This document shows, piece by piece, positions 8,153 to 17,318 of a DNA stretch of 64,000 bases (positions within the stretch are counted from its first letter, which is position 1; each line of letters starts with the position of its first letter). This stretch comes from Paraburkholderia sp. DHOC27 (lineage in GTDB: Bacteria > Pseudomonadota > Gammaproteobacteria > Burkholderiales > Burkholderiaceae). The notes under the pieces were generated by a model, which saw only the letters and a program-made list of their open reading frames with translations, was not told the origin of the DNA and did no database searches. The position numbers were made by a program, and so were the translations under genes. The stretch lies in the NCBI RefSeq assembly GCF_003429005.1, contig NZ_QVQV01000001.1, forward strand, positions 1,598,903-1,662,902, read 5' to 3'.

Positions 8153-9433
8153 ATGATCAAGACACTGAAGGTGCTCGGCGCCGCGCTGGGCTGCGCATTG
8201 CCGCTCGCGTGGTCAGCCTCGGCGCATGCCGCGGACGATGCGCTGGTGCAACGCGGCGCGTACATCGCGAAACTCGGCGACTGCGCGGCCTGCCACACGT
8301 TGCCGCACGGCAAGCCGTTCGCCGGCGGTCTGCCCATGACCACGCCGATGGGCAAGATCTACACCACCAACATCACGCCGGACCCGGACAACGGGATAGG
8401 CCATTACACGGAAGAAGATTTTGCGCGGGCCTTGCGCGAGGGCGTGGCGAAGGACGGCCACAACCTGTATCCGGCGATGCCGTATCCGTCGTACACGAAG
8501 ATCAACGACGACGACACGAAGGCGCTTTACGCGTATTTCATGCATGGCGTCGCGCCGGTGGCGCAGGCCAATCGCGCTTCAGACATACCGTGGCCGCTCA
8601 GCATGCGCTGGCCGTTGAAGTTCTGGAACATGGTGTTCCTGGAGAAGGGCGTGTACCAGGACAAGCCCGGCAAGGACGTGGCGTGGAATCGCGGGGCCTA
8701 CCTGATTCAGGGTCTCGGGCACTGCGGTTCGTGTCATACGCCGCGGGGCATCGCGTTCCAGGAGAAGGCGCTGGATGAAACCGGCAGCGCGTATCTGACG
8801 GGTGGTGTACTCGACAACTGGTTCGCCGCCAATCTGACCGGCGAGCAGAACGTCGGGCTTGGGCGCTGGTCGGACGACGATCTCAAGGCGTTCCTGAAGA
8901 CGGGAGCGAACGCGCATGCGTCGGCGTTCGGTTCGATGACCAGCGTGATCAACAACAGCACGCAGGCCACCAACGACACGGACATCGCCGCGATGGCGAC
9001 CTATCTGAAGTCGTTACCGGCGGTGGGCGGCAATGGCGCAGCGCCGTACTCCTATGACCCGCAGGCGACCAAAGTGTCGTTGAACCGGCCAGCGAACAAT
9101 GCCGGGGCACGCGTCTATACGGCGTATTGCATGCATTGCCACGGGGTCGACGGACGCGGGTTTGCGCCGATGCTGGCGCCGCTGGCGGGCAATCCGAATG
9201 TGCTGGAACACGATCCGTCGTCGTTGATCAATGTGACATTGAATGGCACGGAAGATCTCGTGATTCAGGGCATCCCGGCGCCGTATCCGATGCCGAAATA
9301 CTCGCCTGTGCTGAACGACCGGCAGATTGCGGATGTGTTGACGTTTATCCGCACCGGCTGGAATAACGGTGCGCCAGCCGTGAGCGCGGAAGAGGTGGCG
9401 AAGTTGCGCAAGGCGACCCAGGCGGCTCGGTAG
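8153..9433 (+). CDS. triheme cytochrome c subunit of the molybdenum hydroxylase
   Basis: This 426-residue exported cytochrome has a Sec signal (residues 1-26, cut after SAHA) and three CXXCH heme sites: CAACH at 44-48, CGSCH and CMHCH. The layout is that of the cytochrome subunit of membrane-bound alcohol/aldehyde dehydrogenases. It probably carries electrons from the Mo/2Fe-2S enzyme to ubiquinone or terminal oxidases. The gene follows the Mo subunit by 13 bases with GGAGA in between, and ends the operon before a strong terminator. Confidence 0.92.
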   Translation: MIKTLKVLGAALGCALPLAWSASAHAADDALVQRGAYIAKLGDCAACHTLPHGKPFAGGLPMTTPMGKIYTTNITPDPDNGIGHYTEEDFARALREGVAKDGHNLYPAMPYPSYTKINDDDTKALYAYFMHGVAPVAQANRASDIPWPLSMRWPLKFWNMVFLEKGVYQDKPGKDVAWNRGAYLIQGLGHCGSCHTPRGIAFQEKALDETGSAYLTGGVLDNWFAANLTGEQNVGLGRWSDDDLKAFLKTGANAHASAFGSMTSVINNSTQATNDTDIAAMATYLKSLPAVGGNGAAPYSYDPQATKVSLNRPANNAGARVYTAYCMHCHGVDGRGFAPMLAPLAGNPNVLEHDPSSLINVTLNGTEDLVIQGIPAPYPMPKYSPVLNDRQIADVLTFIRTGWNNGAPAVSAEEVAKLRKATQAAR

Positions 9434-9469
9434 GGCAAGATGGTTTGATGGTGGTGGTTGTTTAAGAAG

Positions 9470-9501
9470 CGGCGATCGCGTGAGTGATCGCCGTTTTTTT
9501 T
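9470..9501 (+). terminator. intrinsic terminator of the molybdenum hydroxylase operon
   Basis: CGGCGATC (9470-9477) pairs with GATCGCCG (9486-9493), and eight T follow directly. Confidence 0.9.
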
Positions 9502-9673
9502 GCGCGTGGGCGTTGTGATCATTCGTGCGGTCTGGACCTGGCCAGACGTTATAGGCCACTCTTTTAGGCGCGCTCCGTTGGCATAATGTTCGTTATGCGA
9601 AGTTTCTGGTTCGGGGCGGTAGATGACCAAACGCTTCATGCACTGGAGAATTGCGGACAGGAGGTGCTAGCGA

Positions 9674-10144
9674 ATGTTTATGAAGTGGTTGCTCGTCAAT
9701 ATATGGATCGCCGCGCTCGCGCCAGCAATCTGGGCTTTTGTGATCTGGCTTGTCGAGCGGATGAGAGACCATCGGGCGCAATCTCATATTCTTTCCGCGT
9801 ATGTCGACGGTCAGCTTGGCTTCGTTGCAATAGGTTGGTGTGCAAGCGCGTTGCTGGAAATGGACACGTATGAAGAGTGTGTGATGCGGGTGGTTTCGTG
9901 GGGAGGGTTGACGGGATTGCTCTGGTTCACGCTTTTTCTTTCGGGCCTGGTGGCGGCAGCCGGAGCACGTTGGCCTGTCGCTTCGCGCGCTTCTGTCTCT
10001 CAAGGAGTCAGTCTGCTTTGGCGTTACCTGGCAGCGTGGTTTACTCTTGCGTTGGGAATGGTATCATTAGGAATCTTGATTTATGTGCATTTGTTCGTCA
10101 CGACATCGAAGGACCCTAAATGCAGTTTATCCGTGCTTTTATAG
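9674..10144 (+). CDS. hypothetical four-helix membrane protein
   Basis: This 156-residue protein is not recognised. Four hydrophobic stretches are visible at about residues 5-28, 48-63, 72-98 and 115-145, so it is an inner-membrane protein. A canonical AGGAGGT lies 10 bases before the ATG. Local base composition is less GC-rich than the neighbours, with more A/T-ending codons, which could mean later acquisition. It overlaps a 43-codon gene (10120-10251) at its 3' end, so the two are probably a translationally coupled pair. Confidence 0.6.
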   Translation: MFMKWLLVNIWIAALAPAIWAFVIWLVERMRDHRAQSHILSAYVDGQLGFVAIGWCASALLEMDTYEECVMRVVSWGGLTGLLWFTLFLSGLVAAAGARWPVASRASVSQGVSLLWRYLAAWFTLALGMVSLGILIYVHLFVTTSKDPKCSLSVLL

Positions 10145-10251
10145 AATCTGGTGCGTCTACACCAACAGGCCTGAAAGTGGTGGGCCTCGTGTCAATAATA
10201 GGATTGGTGATTGGCTTCGCGCTGGTGTGGTTGTATCCCCCTATGCTGTAG
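10120..10251 (+). CDS. small single-span membrane protein, 43 aa
   Basis: Begins at an ATG inside the last codons of the preceding membrane-protein gene (25-base overlap, other frame), with GAAGGA as ribosome binding site 6-8 bases upstream. The 43-residue product has a polar N-terminus (MQFIRAFIESGASTPTG) and one strong hydrophobic segment (LKVVGLVSIIGLVIGFALVW). A good bidirectional terminator follows 33 bases later. Family unknown. The overlap, ribosome binding site and membrane segment together make it a credible gene. Confidence 0.55.
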   Translation: MQFIRAFIESGASTPTGLKVVGLVSIIGLVIGFALVWLYPPML

Positions 10252-10283
10252 AAGTAGTCTGAAGGTCCAAGCCTCCCCAACCG

Positions 10284-10322
10284 AAAAAGCCCGCTGCAAC
10301 AGCCAGCGGGCTTTTCGTTTTT
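10284..10322. terminator. bidirectional intrinsic terminator
   Basis: AAAAGCCCGCTG (10285-10296) pairs perfectly with CAGCGGGCTTTT (10304-10315). A-rich sequence on the left and T-rich on the right let it serve both the small membrane genes (plus) and the ABC transport operon (minus). Confidence 0.9.
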
Positions 10323-10367
10323 GAGACCACGCGCATCAAGATGCTCACACTGGGCGATCAACCGCCT

Positions 10368-11024
10368 TCACCGAGTCTGTCCCACTCGCTGCCGTTTCTC
10401 CAGCGTCCGCGCATACCACGTGAGCGGAAAGCACATCGCGAAGTAGATCAATGCCACCATCCCGTAGATGGGAAATGGCCGGAACGCGGCGTTGGTGATC
10501 ATCGTGCCGGTCTTGGTCAACTCCGTGAAACCAATGATCGAAGTCAATGCGGTGCTCTTCACCACCTGCACGAGAAAACCCACCGTCGGCGCAACAGCGA
10601 TTTTTTTGGCCTGCGGCCACACGATGTAGCGCAACTGTTGACCGAACGTCATGCCGAGGCTCGCGCCCGCAGCCCATTGACCACGCGGCACCGCTTCCAC
10701 GCAACCACGCCAGATGTCGACCAGATACGCACTCGTGTAGAGCGTCAAGGTGACGATAGCAGCCGTCCACGGCGACACGTCGACACCAAGCAAAGGCAAG
10801 CCGAAGAACGCGAGGAACAGTTGCATCAGCAGCGGCGTGCCCTGGAACAGCTCGACGTAGACCGACACCACGCGCCGCAACCACGGCAGCGGCGATACGC
10901 GCATCGCCAGCAGGATTGCGCCCACCACGCCGCCGCCCACGAAGGCGATCAGCGAAAGCAAAATGGTCCAGCGGGCCGCGAGCAGCAGATTGCGGGCAAT
11001 GTCCCATAGCGTGAATTCGACCAT
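10368..11024 (-). CDS. polar amino acid ABC transporter permease (HisM/GlnP type), second subunit
   Basis: This 218-residue inner-membrane permease has about five membrane segments and the family EAA-like cytoplasmic loop (CVEAVPRGQWAAGASLGMTFGQQ). It is one of two paralogous permeases that would form the pore of a polar amino acid importer. The start at 11024, two bases past the stop of the upstream permease gene, is preferred over the more upstream open frame because MVEFTLWDIARNLL matches permease N-termini. It is the last gene of the operon. Confidence 0.9.
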   Translation of the reverse strand: MVEFTLWDIARNLLLAARWTILLSLIAFVGGGVVGAILLAMRVSPLPWLRRVVSVYVELFQGTPLLMQLFLAFFGLPLLGVDVSPWTAAIVTLTLYTSAYLVDIWRGCVEAVPRGQWAAGASLGMTFGQQLRYIVWPQAKKIAVAPTVGFLVQVVKSTALTSIIGFTELTKTGTMITNAAFRPFPIYGMVALIYFAMCFPLTWYARTLEKRQRVGQTR

Positions 11025-11026
11025 GC

Positions 11027-11770
11027 TCAGCGCTCCGTCAGACTGGTGCGGGCCGTGCGCCATGCGAGCAGCACGCGCCAGCCACTGGGTTCGTCAGGCC
11101 GATGCGGCATGCGCCCCGCAAAGAGACCGCGCGCCAGCCAGTTGAGCAGTTGGCGCAGCACGATGGAGAGCACGAGATAGGTCACGGTGATGATCACGTA
11201 GCTTTCGAACGAGCGGAAGTTGCGCGACTGAATGAAGTTGGCCGCATACGTGAGGTCGGGCACGGATATCTGCGACACCACCGCCGAGCCGAGCATCACG
11301 ATCAGCACCTGGCTCAGCAACGACGGAAACACGTTGGCGAGTGCCTGCGGCAGCACGACGTAGCGAAACACCTGGCGTCCGTGCAAGCCGAGCGCCTGCG
11401 CCGCCTGTAGCTGTCCGCGCGGCACTGACTCGATGCCGGCGCGCACGATCTCGATGGCGTAAGCGCCGAGATTGACCGTCATCGCGAGAATCGCGGCCTG
11501 CACTTCATCGATATGAATGCCGAGGCTCGGCAGCCCGAAGAACACGAAGAACAATTGCACGATGAACGGCGTGTTGCGGATCAGCTCGACATACGCGGCA
11601 ATCACGGTACGCAACCAGCGCGGCCCGGAAACGCTGAGACTCGCCCCCGCCACGCCGACGATCCCGCCCAGCACCGTGGATACCGCCGTCAGCCCGAGCG
11701 TGACCGCGACGCCGCGCGTCAGCATGCCCGCGTAGACGCCGAAGCCGCTGAAATCGAACGCGTAACTCAT
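11027..11770 (-). CDS. polar amino acid ABC transporter permease (HisQ/GlnP type), first subunit
   Basis: This 247-residue inner-membrane protein carries the BPD_transp_1 fold and the EAA-type loop GIESVPRGQLQAAQALGLHGRQ. It is homologous to the permease encoded next and would pair with it. It is preceded by the solute-binding-protein gene with a 99-base gap, and followed at 2 bases by the second permease. Confidence 0.9.
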   Translation of the reverse strand: MSYAFDFSGFGVYAGMLTRGVAVTLGLTAVSTVLGGIVGVAGASLSVSGPRWLRTVIAAYVELIRNTPFIVQLFFVFFGLPSLGIHIDEVQAAILAMTVNLGAYAIEIVRAGIESVPRGQLQAAQALGLHGRQVFRYVVLPQALANVFPSLLSQVLIVMLGSAVVSQISVPDLTYAANFIQSRNFRSFESYVIITVTYLVLSIVLRQLLNWLARGLFAGRMPHRPDEPSGWRVLLAWRTARTSLTER

Positions 11771-11869
11771 GACTGGCTGCTCATCGTGGAATCAGACTCC
11801 TGCAGGAAATCACAAAGCCGTGACCGGGCTGGCAGCAGCGAACCCGATGGCGGCGTCACATGGGGGCGT

Positions 11870-12697
11870 TCAAAGATCCGCCGGCAACGGCGCCCTCAGC
11901 CATTTTTCCGAAATCGCGTTCATCGTGCCGTCCTTGCGGGCCCTGGCAATCGTGTCGTCGATCTTCTGCTTCAGGCGCGGCTCGTTCTTGTTCAGACCGA
12001 CGTGATCCGGCGAACTGAACAACGCAAACTTCTGCTCCGGATCGTTGGGCGGATGGCGCGCGAGGATCGTCGCGCCTACGTCGTTGCCGACCACCATCAA
12101 CTGTACCTGACCAGAAAGAAACGCCGAAATTGCGCCGTTCGGATCGTCGAAGCGTTTGATCGTCGCGCTCGGCGGCGCGATCTTGCTGACGCTCAAATCT
12201 TCGAGCGTGCCGCGCGCCACCGAGATGGTTTTGCCGGCCAGATCGTTGGCATTCTTCACGACCAGCGCCTTCGGGCCGAACACGGCCAGATAGTAGGGCG
12301 CGTAGGGCTGCGAGAAGTCGATTACCTTCTCGCGTTCCGGGGTCTGGCCAACGGAGAGCAGCATGTCGGCCTTGTGGTCGGCGAGGTAGGCCATGCGGTT
12401 GTCGCCCGTCACCTGCACGAGTTCGACCTTCACGTTCAGGGCCTTGCCGATCAGGTCGGCGACGTCGATGTCATAGCCTTGCGGCTTCATATCCGGCCCA
12501 ATCGAGCCGAACGGCGGATAGTCCTCGAATACGCCGATCCGCACGACGCCGGCCTTCTGGATCGAATCGAGCGCATCGGCATTTGCGGCCGGGCTGGCCA
12601 GCGTCCCGAACGCGGCGACGCCCACGAAGGCCAGCAGGCTCGCGGCGGTGGCAAGGGCACGGCGAACCCGCGGGGGAATGATACGAAGGGTGGTCAT
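11870..12697 (-). CDS. polar amino acid ABC transporter substrate-binding protein
   Basis: This 275-residue periplasmic binding protein of the SBP_bac_3 family has a signal peptide (about residues 1-40, cut near SPAANA). The family opening GVVRIGVFEDYPPFGSIGPDMKPQGYDIDVADLIGKAL is present in pieces, as are DMLLSVGQTPEREKVIDFSQPY and the NEP-LKQKIDDTI C-terminal region. The preference is for a polar amino acid, not further resolvable. The gene sits 39 bases after the ATPase gene of the Pot-type system. Confidence 0.9.
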   Translation of the reverse strand: MTTLRIIPPRVRRALATAASLLAFVGVAAFGTLASPAANADALDSIQKAGVVRIGVFEDYPPFGSIGPDMKPQGYDIDVADLIGKALNVKVELVQVTGDNRMAYLADHKADMLLSVGQTPEREKVIDFSQPYAPYYLAVFGPKALVVKNANDLAGKTISVARGTLEDLSVSKIAPPSATIKRFDDPNGAISAFLSGQVQLMVVGNDVGATILARHPPNDPEQKFALFSSPDHVGLNKNEPRLKQKIDDTIARARKDGTMNAISEKWLRAPLPADL

Positions 12698-12736
12698 GGT
12701 CGAGCCTTGGTCGAGAGCCTGTTGTGGGTTTGAAAA

Positions 12737-13810
12737 TCAGTGCGCTGCGCGCGCGGCGATCAGCTTGCAGGCATGCGCCGGAAGTTCCGCGACGACCGGC
12801 ATACCGAGCGTCAAGCCAGGTGTCTCGCGTGGTGTCGTCGCGGCCGTCAGCGTGAAGCCCGCGCAATCGATGGTGGCCTCCAGCGAGGCGCCCACGTCGC
12901 GGATAAACGTCACGGTGCCGGCGAGCCGGTTCGGGCCGGCATCGACCGAGGCGGTCCGCACGTGCACGTCTTCCGGGCGAATCAGCAGGCGGATATCCGT
13001 GGTCGAAGGCGGCACGCGGGCCGGTTGTGTCACCACGATCTGCTGGCCGCCCGGCAGGCTCACGCCGCCTTGTCCGTCGTAGGTCACGGGCAGGATGTTG
13101 CCGAGACCAATGAAATCCGCGACGAACTCGCTGACCGGATCACGATAGATATCGAGCGGCTTGCCCACTTGTGCGATGCGGCCTTTTTCCATCACGACGA
13201 TTTCGTCGGCCATCGTCATCGCTTCACGCTGATCGTGCGTCACCATGATCGTGGTGATGCCGAGCCGCTGTTGCAGCAGGCGGATTTCCACCTGCATGGC
13301 TTCGCGCAGTTTGGCGTCGAGTGCGGAGAGCGGTTCGTCGAGCAGCAGCAGTTTGGGCGAGGACGCAATGGCCCGCGCAATCGCCACACGCTGACGCTGG
13401 CCACCGGATAGCTGGGTGACCGAACGGTTGGCCATATGCGGCAACTGGATCAGTTCCAGCAGTTCCGTGACGCGCCGCGTTTGCGCCGCCTTGTCGGTCT
13501 TTCTGAGCCGCAGCGGATAGGCGATGTTCTCCGCCACTGTCATATGCGGAAACAGCGCGAGCGACTGGAACACCATGCCGAAGTCACGCCGGTTGGCAGG
13601 CCAATGCGTGATGTCGCGGCCGGCGAATTCGATGCTGCCGGAGGTCGGCGTTTCGAGCCCCGCAATCATGCGCAGCAGGGTGGTCTTGCCGCATCCGGAT
13701 GGCCCGAGAAAGCACACCAGCTTGCCGTCCGGCACGCTCAGATCGACATGATCCACCGCGTTGGCGGCGTGGAAGCGCTTGGTGACGGCCTGCAATGTCA
13801 GATGAGTCAT
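12737..13810 (-). CDS. spermidine/putrescine-type ABC transporter ATPase (PotA/PhnT-like)
   Basis: This 357-residue ATPase has Walker A GPSGCGKT (36-43), signature LSGGQRQR, Walker B LLLLDEPLSALD, the switch histidine in VTHDQREA, and a C-terminal TOBE domain (IRPEDVHVRTA). The start at 13810 has CAGGAA eight bases upstream. An open frame to 13885 would run into the permease gene and is not used. It is the only ATPase in the seven-gene transport operon. Confidence 0.92.
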   Translation of the reverse strand: MTHLTLQAVTKRFHAANAVDHVDLSVPDGKLVCFLGPSGCGKTTLLRMIAGLETPTSGSIEFAGRDITHWPANRRDFGMVFQSLALFPHMTVAENIAYPLRLRKTDKAAQTRRVTELLELIQLPHMANRSVTQLSGGQRQRVAIARAIASSPKLLLLDEPLSALDAKLREAMQVEIRLLQQRLGITTIMVTHDQREAMTMADEIVVMEKGRIAQVGKPLDIYRDPVSEFVADFIGLGNILPVTYDGQGGVSLPGGQQIVVTQPARVPPSTTDIRLLIRPEDVHVRTASVDAGPNRLAGTVTFIRDVGASLEATIDCAGFTLTAATTPRETPGLTLGMPVVAELPAHACKLIAARAAH

Positions 13811-13871
13811 GAGAGTTCCTGCGTGAGCCAATGGTGCTGCGTGTGATTCCGGCAGCGTTGCAAGGCATGCA

Positions 13872-14741
13872 TCAAAGCGCGACACCTTCGTCGCCGATCA
13901 GTTTTTCCAGCGCCCAGATCAGCGCGAAATCGATCGCGACGATGAACACCGCAAACGAGAACACCGTGGGATCGAGCGACGACACCGTGCGGCTATACAG
14001 CCAAACCGGCAGCGTCATCGTGTTGATGCCGTACAGAAAGAACGTCACGGTGAATTCGTTGAAGGAAATGATGAACGCGAACAGCATGCCGGCGAGGATG
14101 CCGGGGCGCATCAACGGCAGCACGACGTCGATCAGCGCGCGGCGCGGGCTCGCGCCCATCACGCAGGCGGCTTCCTCGAACTCGGGGCCGATCGAGGCCA
14201 CCGAGGCCGCGCAGTTCTTCACCGTGAAGGGCAGCGCGAGGATCACGTGCGCGATGATCAGGCGAAACACGCCAAGCTCGACCGGCAGCACGTTGAACAC
14301 CAGCAGCAGCGACAGGCCGAGCATCACGAGCGGATAGACGAGCGGCAGCGCGACCAGTTGCTCCACCGCCGCCTTGCCGCGAAAACGGTAGCGGCTCAGC
14401 GCATAGGCCGCCGGCACGGAGACCAGCGTGGCGATCAGCATGGTGGAGACCGCGACGATCAGGCTGGTGGTCAACGCGCCGCCCATCGACAGGGTGTCGC
14501 TCGCATCCGGCGCCACGAAGGTGTGCCACGCCGCGCGATACCACTGCAGGCTGTACGCGGGCGGCGGGAATTCCAGCGTGTCCGAGGCGCTGAACGACAT
14601 GGTGATCATCGTCAGGATCGGCAGGGCGGCGAGAAACAGCACGATCGCCGCGAGCAGCGCCGCCGGTTTGCCGAGCCGGCCAGGCATCGTCGCGGGCAGG
14701 CGCAGTGCGCGCGGTCGGAGGGTTGGGGCGGGCGTGCTCAT
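13872..14741 (-). CDS. spermidine/putrescine-type ABC permease (PotC-like)
   Basis: This 289-residue inner-membrane permease has six predicted helices and the EAA loop EFEEAACVMGASPRRALIDVVLP. Its start overlaps the stop of the preceding permease by four bases (ATGA), so the two are translationally coupled. It should pair with that permease to form the translocation pore. Confidence 0.9.
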   Translation of the reverse strand: MSTPAPTLRPRALRLPATMPGRLGKPAALLAAIVLFLAALPILTMITMSFSASDTLEFPPPAYSLQWYRAAWHTFVAPDASDTLSMGGALTTSLIVAVSTMLIATLVSVPAAYALSRYRFRGKAAVEQLVALPLVYPLVMLGLSLLLVFNVLPVELGVFRLIIAHVILALPFTVKNCAASVASIGPEFEEAACVMGASPRRALIDVVLPLMRPGILAGMLFAFIISFNEFTVTFFLYGINTMTLPVWLYSRTVSSLDPTVFSFAVFIVAIDFALIWALEKLIGDEGVAL

Positions 14742-15673
14742 GCGGCAGGATCCTCGAGACGCTGGGTGCGCCGTACAAGACGCTGCGAGATCGTCATCAC
14801 GGTGAGTGTGGCCACCATCAGCACCACACCGGACGCTGACGCGGCCGGCCAGTTCAGCAGCGGCGCCACCTGGTCATGGACCAGCACGGCGAGCATCGGC
14901 ACGCGCCGTCCGCCGAGCAGCAAGGGCACCGCGAAGGCGCTGGCGTTGTAGGCGAACACCAGCAGCGCGCCGGAAACGAGTCCGGGCATGGCGAGCGGCA
15001 GCATGATGTGGCGCAGGGTCTGCCAGCGGGTCGCGCCGAGCGTGGCGGCGGCTTCTTCGTACGAACGCGAAACGGCGCGCATGGCGCTGGAGAGCGGCAG
15101 CACGGCAAGCGGAAACGCGGTCTGGATGAGGCCGAGCAGTACACCGTGTTCGCGATACAGCCACAGCACTGGGCGCTCCACCATGCCGCTTGCCAGCAAC
15201 GCGTGATTGAGCAGCCCGGCCGGTCCGAGAATCACCAGCCAGCCATAACCTTGCAGCAGCAGGTTGACGAGCAACGGCAGCAGCACGCCCGCCAGCAATA
15301 GCCGCCGCGCGAGCCGCGATTCCGTGCGCGCCATTGCCAGCGCCACCGGAATGGCCAGCAGCACCGCGCAGACCATGCTCTGAAAGGCCAGCTTGAGGGT
15401 GATCCAGAGTGACTTCAGGAAATAGCTGTCGGCGAGATCGCTGTAGTTCTGCAGCGTGAAGCTGTGCCATTCGTTGCCGCTCGTGCCGAAACTCATGCGC
15501 AGCACCACCAGCGCGGCAGCCGCAAGGATGGCGAGGAACAGCAGGATCGGCGCCAGCAGCAGCCACGGTCGCGCCCGCGTCAACGCGGCACCCGGCGCGG
15601 CCGCGAGCGGCTCGCCGGGTGCATCGGAAGTGCCGGGAGAAGGCCGCGACGGGAACGCGGGCATCGTGGTCAT
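14738..15673 (-). CDS. spermidine/putrescine-type ABC permease (PotB-like)
   Basis: This 311-residue inner-membrane permease has a Pro/Ala-rich cytoplasmic N-terminus, six predicted helices and the EAA loop SYEEAAATLGATRWQTLRHIMLP. Four-base ATGA overlaps join it to the solute-binding-protein gene upstream and to the PotC-like gene downstream. Confidence 0.9.
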   Translation of the reverse strand: MTTMPAFPSRPSPGTSDAPGEPLAAAPGAALTRARPWLLLAPILLFLAILAAAALVVLRMSFGTSGNEWHSFTLQNYSDLADSYFLKSLWITLKLAFQSMVCAVLLAIPVALAMARTESRLARRLLLAGVLLPLLVNLLLQGYGWLVILGPAGLLNHALLASGMVERPVLWLYREHGVLLGLIQTAFPLAVLPLSSAMRAVSRSYEEAAATLGATRWQTLRHIMLPLAMPGLVSGALLVFAYNASAFAVPLLLGGRRVPMLAVLVHDQVAPLLNWPAASASGVVLMVATLTVMTISQRLVRRTQRLEDPAA

Positions 15674-16764
15674 GCCGAGAAAATCTCAGTGTAGCGCTTG
15701 ATCCATGCGGCCTGTACTGCGGCGAGTGCCTTGTCGTCGTGCAACACGGCTTTCTCGGCGATCTGCTTTGGACTCGGCACGAAGGCGCGGCTTTCGGCCG
15801 GAATCACGGCCTTCGAATTGACCGGGCCGTTGAGTACATCGGCGGCCATGCGGCCCTGCACACCGGCATCGAGCGAGTGATTGATGAAGGCGTGAATCAG
15901 ATCGTTGTCACCGGGGTGTGCTTTGGGGATCACCGTGAACATCAACTGCGTGGCGAAGCCTTCCTTCATGCCGTAGGTGACGCCCATCTTGTACTCGGGC
16001 TTGCGGATCTGATCGGGGAAGAACGCTGGCGAATAGATGCCGCCAATATCCAGCGAGCCGGTGCGGAACAGGTCGGCCACCTGGTTCGGATTCTCGCCGA
16101 GCGTCATCACGCGGTCCTTCAGCTCGGCCAGCTTCTTGAAACCCGGATCGATGTTCTGCTGCGACCCGCCGTTCATTTTCGCGGCGATGATGGCGAGATC
16201 CACCGCCTCGGCCCACTCGGGCGGCGGCAGGAACAGACGGCCGCTGTACTTCGGATCCCAAAGCGCTTCGTACGACGTGGGGGCCGTCTTGACCGTCGAG
16301 GTGTTGTAGACGAGGCCGTCCGACCACAGCAGATAGCCGACGCCGAAGCCGTCGGCGCCGGTGCGGTACTGCGGCGCGACTTCCTTCAGGTTGGGCAGCT
16401 TGTCGAGGTCCGGCTTGACGAGCAGGCCCGCATCGCCGAGACCCGAGGCGCCCACGCCCGCCAGGGTGATCACGTCGTAAGTCGGGCGGTCGGCCGCCGC
16501 CTTGACCTTGGCGACCATGCCGGAGGTGCCGTCGGCGCGATCGGCAATCACCTTGGCGCCCGTTTTCGCCGTAAAGGTGGCGGCGATATTGCGCAGCGCG
16601 GCGGCGCCGGTATCGTCCGACCACGTCAGGAGACGCAAGGTCTTGCCGGAGAAGTTCTGCTCCTGCGCACGCAGGTTCACGAATGGCATGGGGAGCGCCG
16701 ACGCCGCGAGCGCCGCACCGAGGGTCTTGATCGCCTGCCTTCTGCCGCGTTTGATGTCCTGCAT
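15670..16764 (-). CDS. extracellular solute-binding protein of the Pot-type importer
   Basis: This 364-residue PotD/Fe3+-type binding protein opens with an Arg-pair export signal (RRQAIKTLGAALAASALP, probably Tat), cut near LRA. The mature part has LRLLTWSDDTGAAALRNIAATF and a PYKMGV-like core. It is the first gene of the operon. The start at 16764 is preceded by GGGAGAAGG; the open frame continues upstream without a ribosome binding site. The substrate is not evident: polyamine, 2-aminoethylphosphonate and other small cations use this family. Confidence 0.88.
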   Translation of the reverse strand: MQDIKRGRRQAIKTLGAALAASALPMPFVNLRAQEQNFSGKTLRLLTWSDDTGAAALRNIAATFTAKTGAKVIADRADGTSGMVAKVKAAADRPTYDVITLAGVGASGLGDAGLLVKPDLDKLPNLKEVAPQYRTGADGFGVGYLLWSDGLVYNTSTVKTAPTSYEALWDPKYSGRLFLPPPEWAEAVDLAIIAAKMNGGSQQNIDPGFKKLAELKDRVMTLGENPNQVADLFRTGSLDIGGIYSPAFFPDQIRKPEYKMGVTYGMKEGFATQLMFTVIPKAHPGDNDLIHAFINHSLDAGVQGRMAADVLNGPVNSKAVIPAESRAFVPSPKQIAEKAVLHDDKALAAVQAAWIKRYTEIFSA

Positions 16765-17318
16765 GACCTTCTCCCAGGTTGAACAAGGCAACTTTCGCGT
16801 GCGGCATGCCGTGCGAACACGTTGCGGGTGAATGCACTCTAGGTTTGCCAAAATCAAGGAACAATCGAAATCTCTGCATGGACACCATGACATAAGCTCA
16901 TGCGTGCACGAACCCGCCCGTACCTGAACCTGATTTGCGGCTCAGGCGCAAGTGGCGAGGCGGCAAGGGGCGCGGGTATACGGCAAAACTCGCGACGCAG
17001 GTGAGCGGGCTCGCGCGGTATGAGGAAAGATCAAATCTGGTGCGATCCGGCGCAATCCGGCGCCCGGACCGCCCCGCGCCGGTGCATGCGGCGCGGGATG
17101 GCGGCGCAACGGACCGCTGTCGTTGCGCGCGGGCATGAGCACGGCGCATGCATACCCAGGCGCGTCAGGTCGTGGCGATTTTTTGAATCGCGTATGCTGT
17201 GGTGCTTGAAGGGCGTAACGCGCGACCCGCCGCGCGCAGGCAGCAATGCGTTTTGCTGATGCGTGCGCGGAGCGTTGATGTGCCGCCAGCTTCCGATGCC
17301 GACACCCGAACCATCCCG
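16765..17318. other. divergent promoter region between the transport operon and the LysR gene
   Basis: This 554-base gap lies between two divergently read units. It must hold the transport-operon promoter and probably LysR operators. A short dyad CATGA-N7-TCATG lies at 16886-16902, and the sequence around 16845-16900 is relatively AT-rich. The remaining part (16905-17200) is GC-rich with no clear gene, repeat or RNA structure that I can recognise. Confidence 0.4.

Noticed and set aside
5995..8355. 786-codon minus-strand open frame opposite the molybdenum hydroxylase genes
   Set aside because: It mirrors the codon structure of the real Mo subunit and cytochrome genes; the product is His/Arg/Gln-rich with no domain. 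Long antisense frames are expected at this GC content.
9586..9873. 95-codon plus-strand frame before the four-helix membrane protein
   Set aside because: No ribosome binding site, unlike the gene at 9674 whose AGGAGGT is clear; the two overlap in different frames.
11513..12733. 406-codon plus-strand frame over the amino acid ABC genes
   Set aside because: Arg/His/Gln-rich shadow of the SBP and permease genes; no ribosome binding site or domain.
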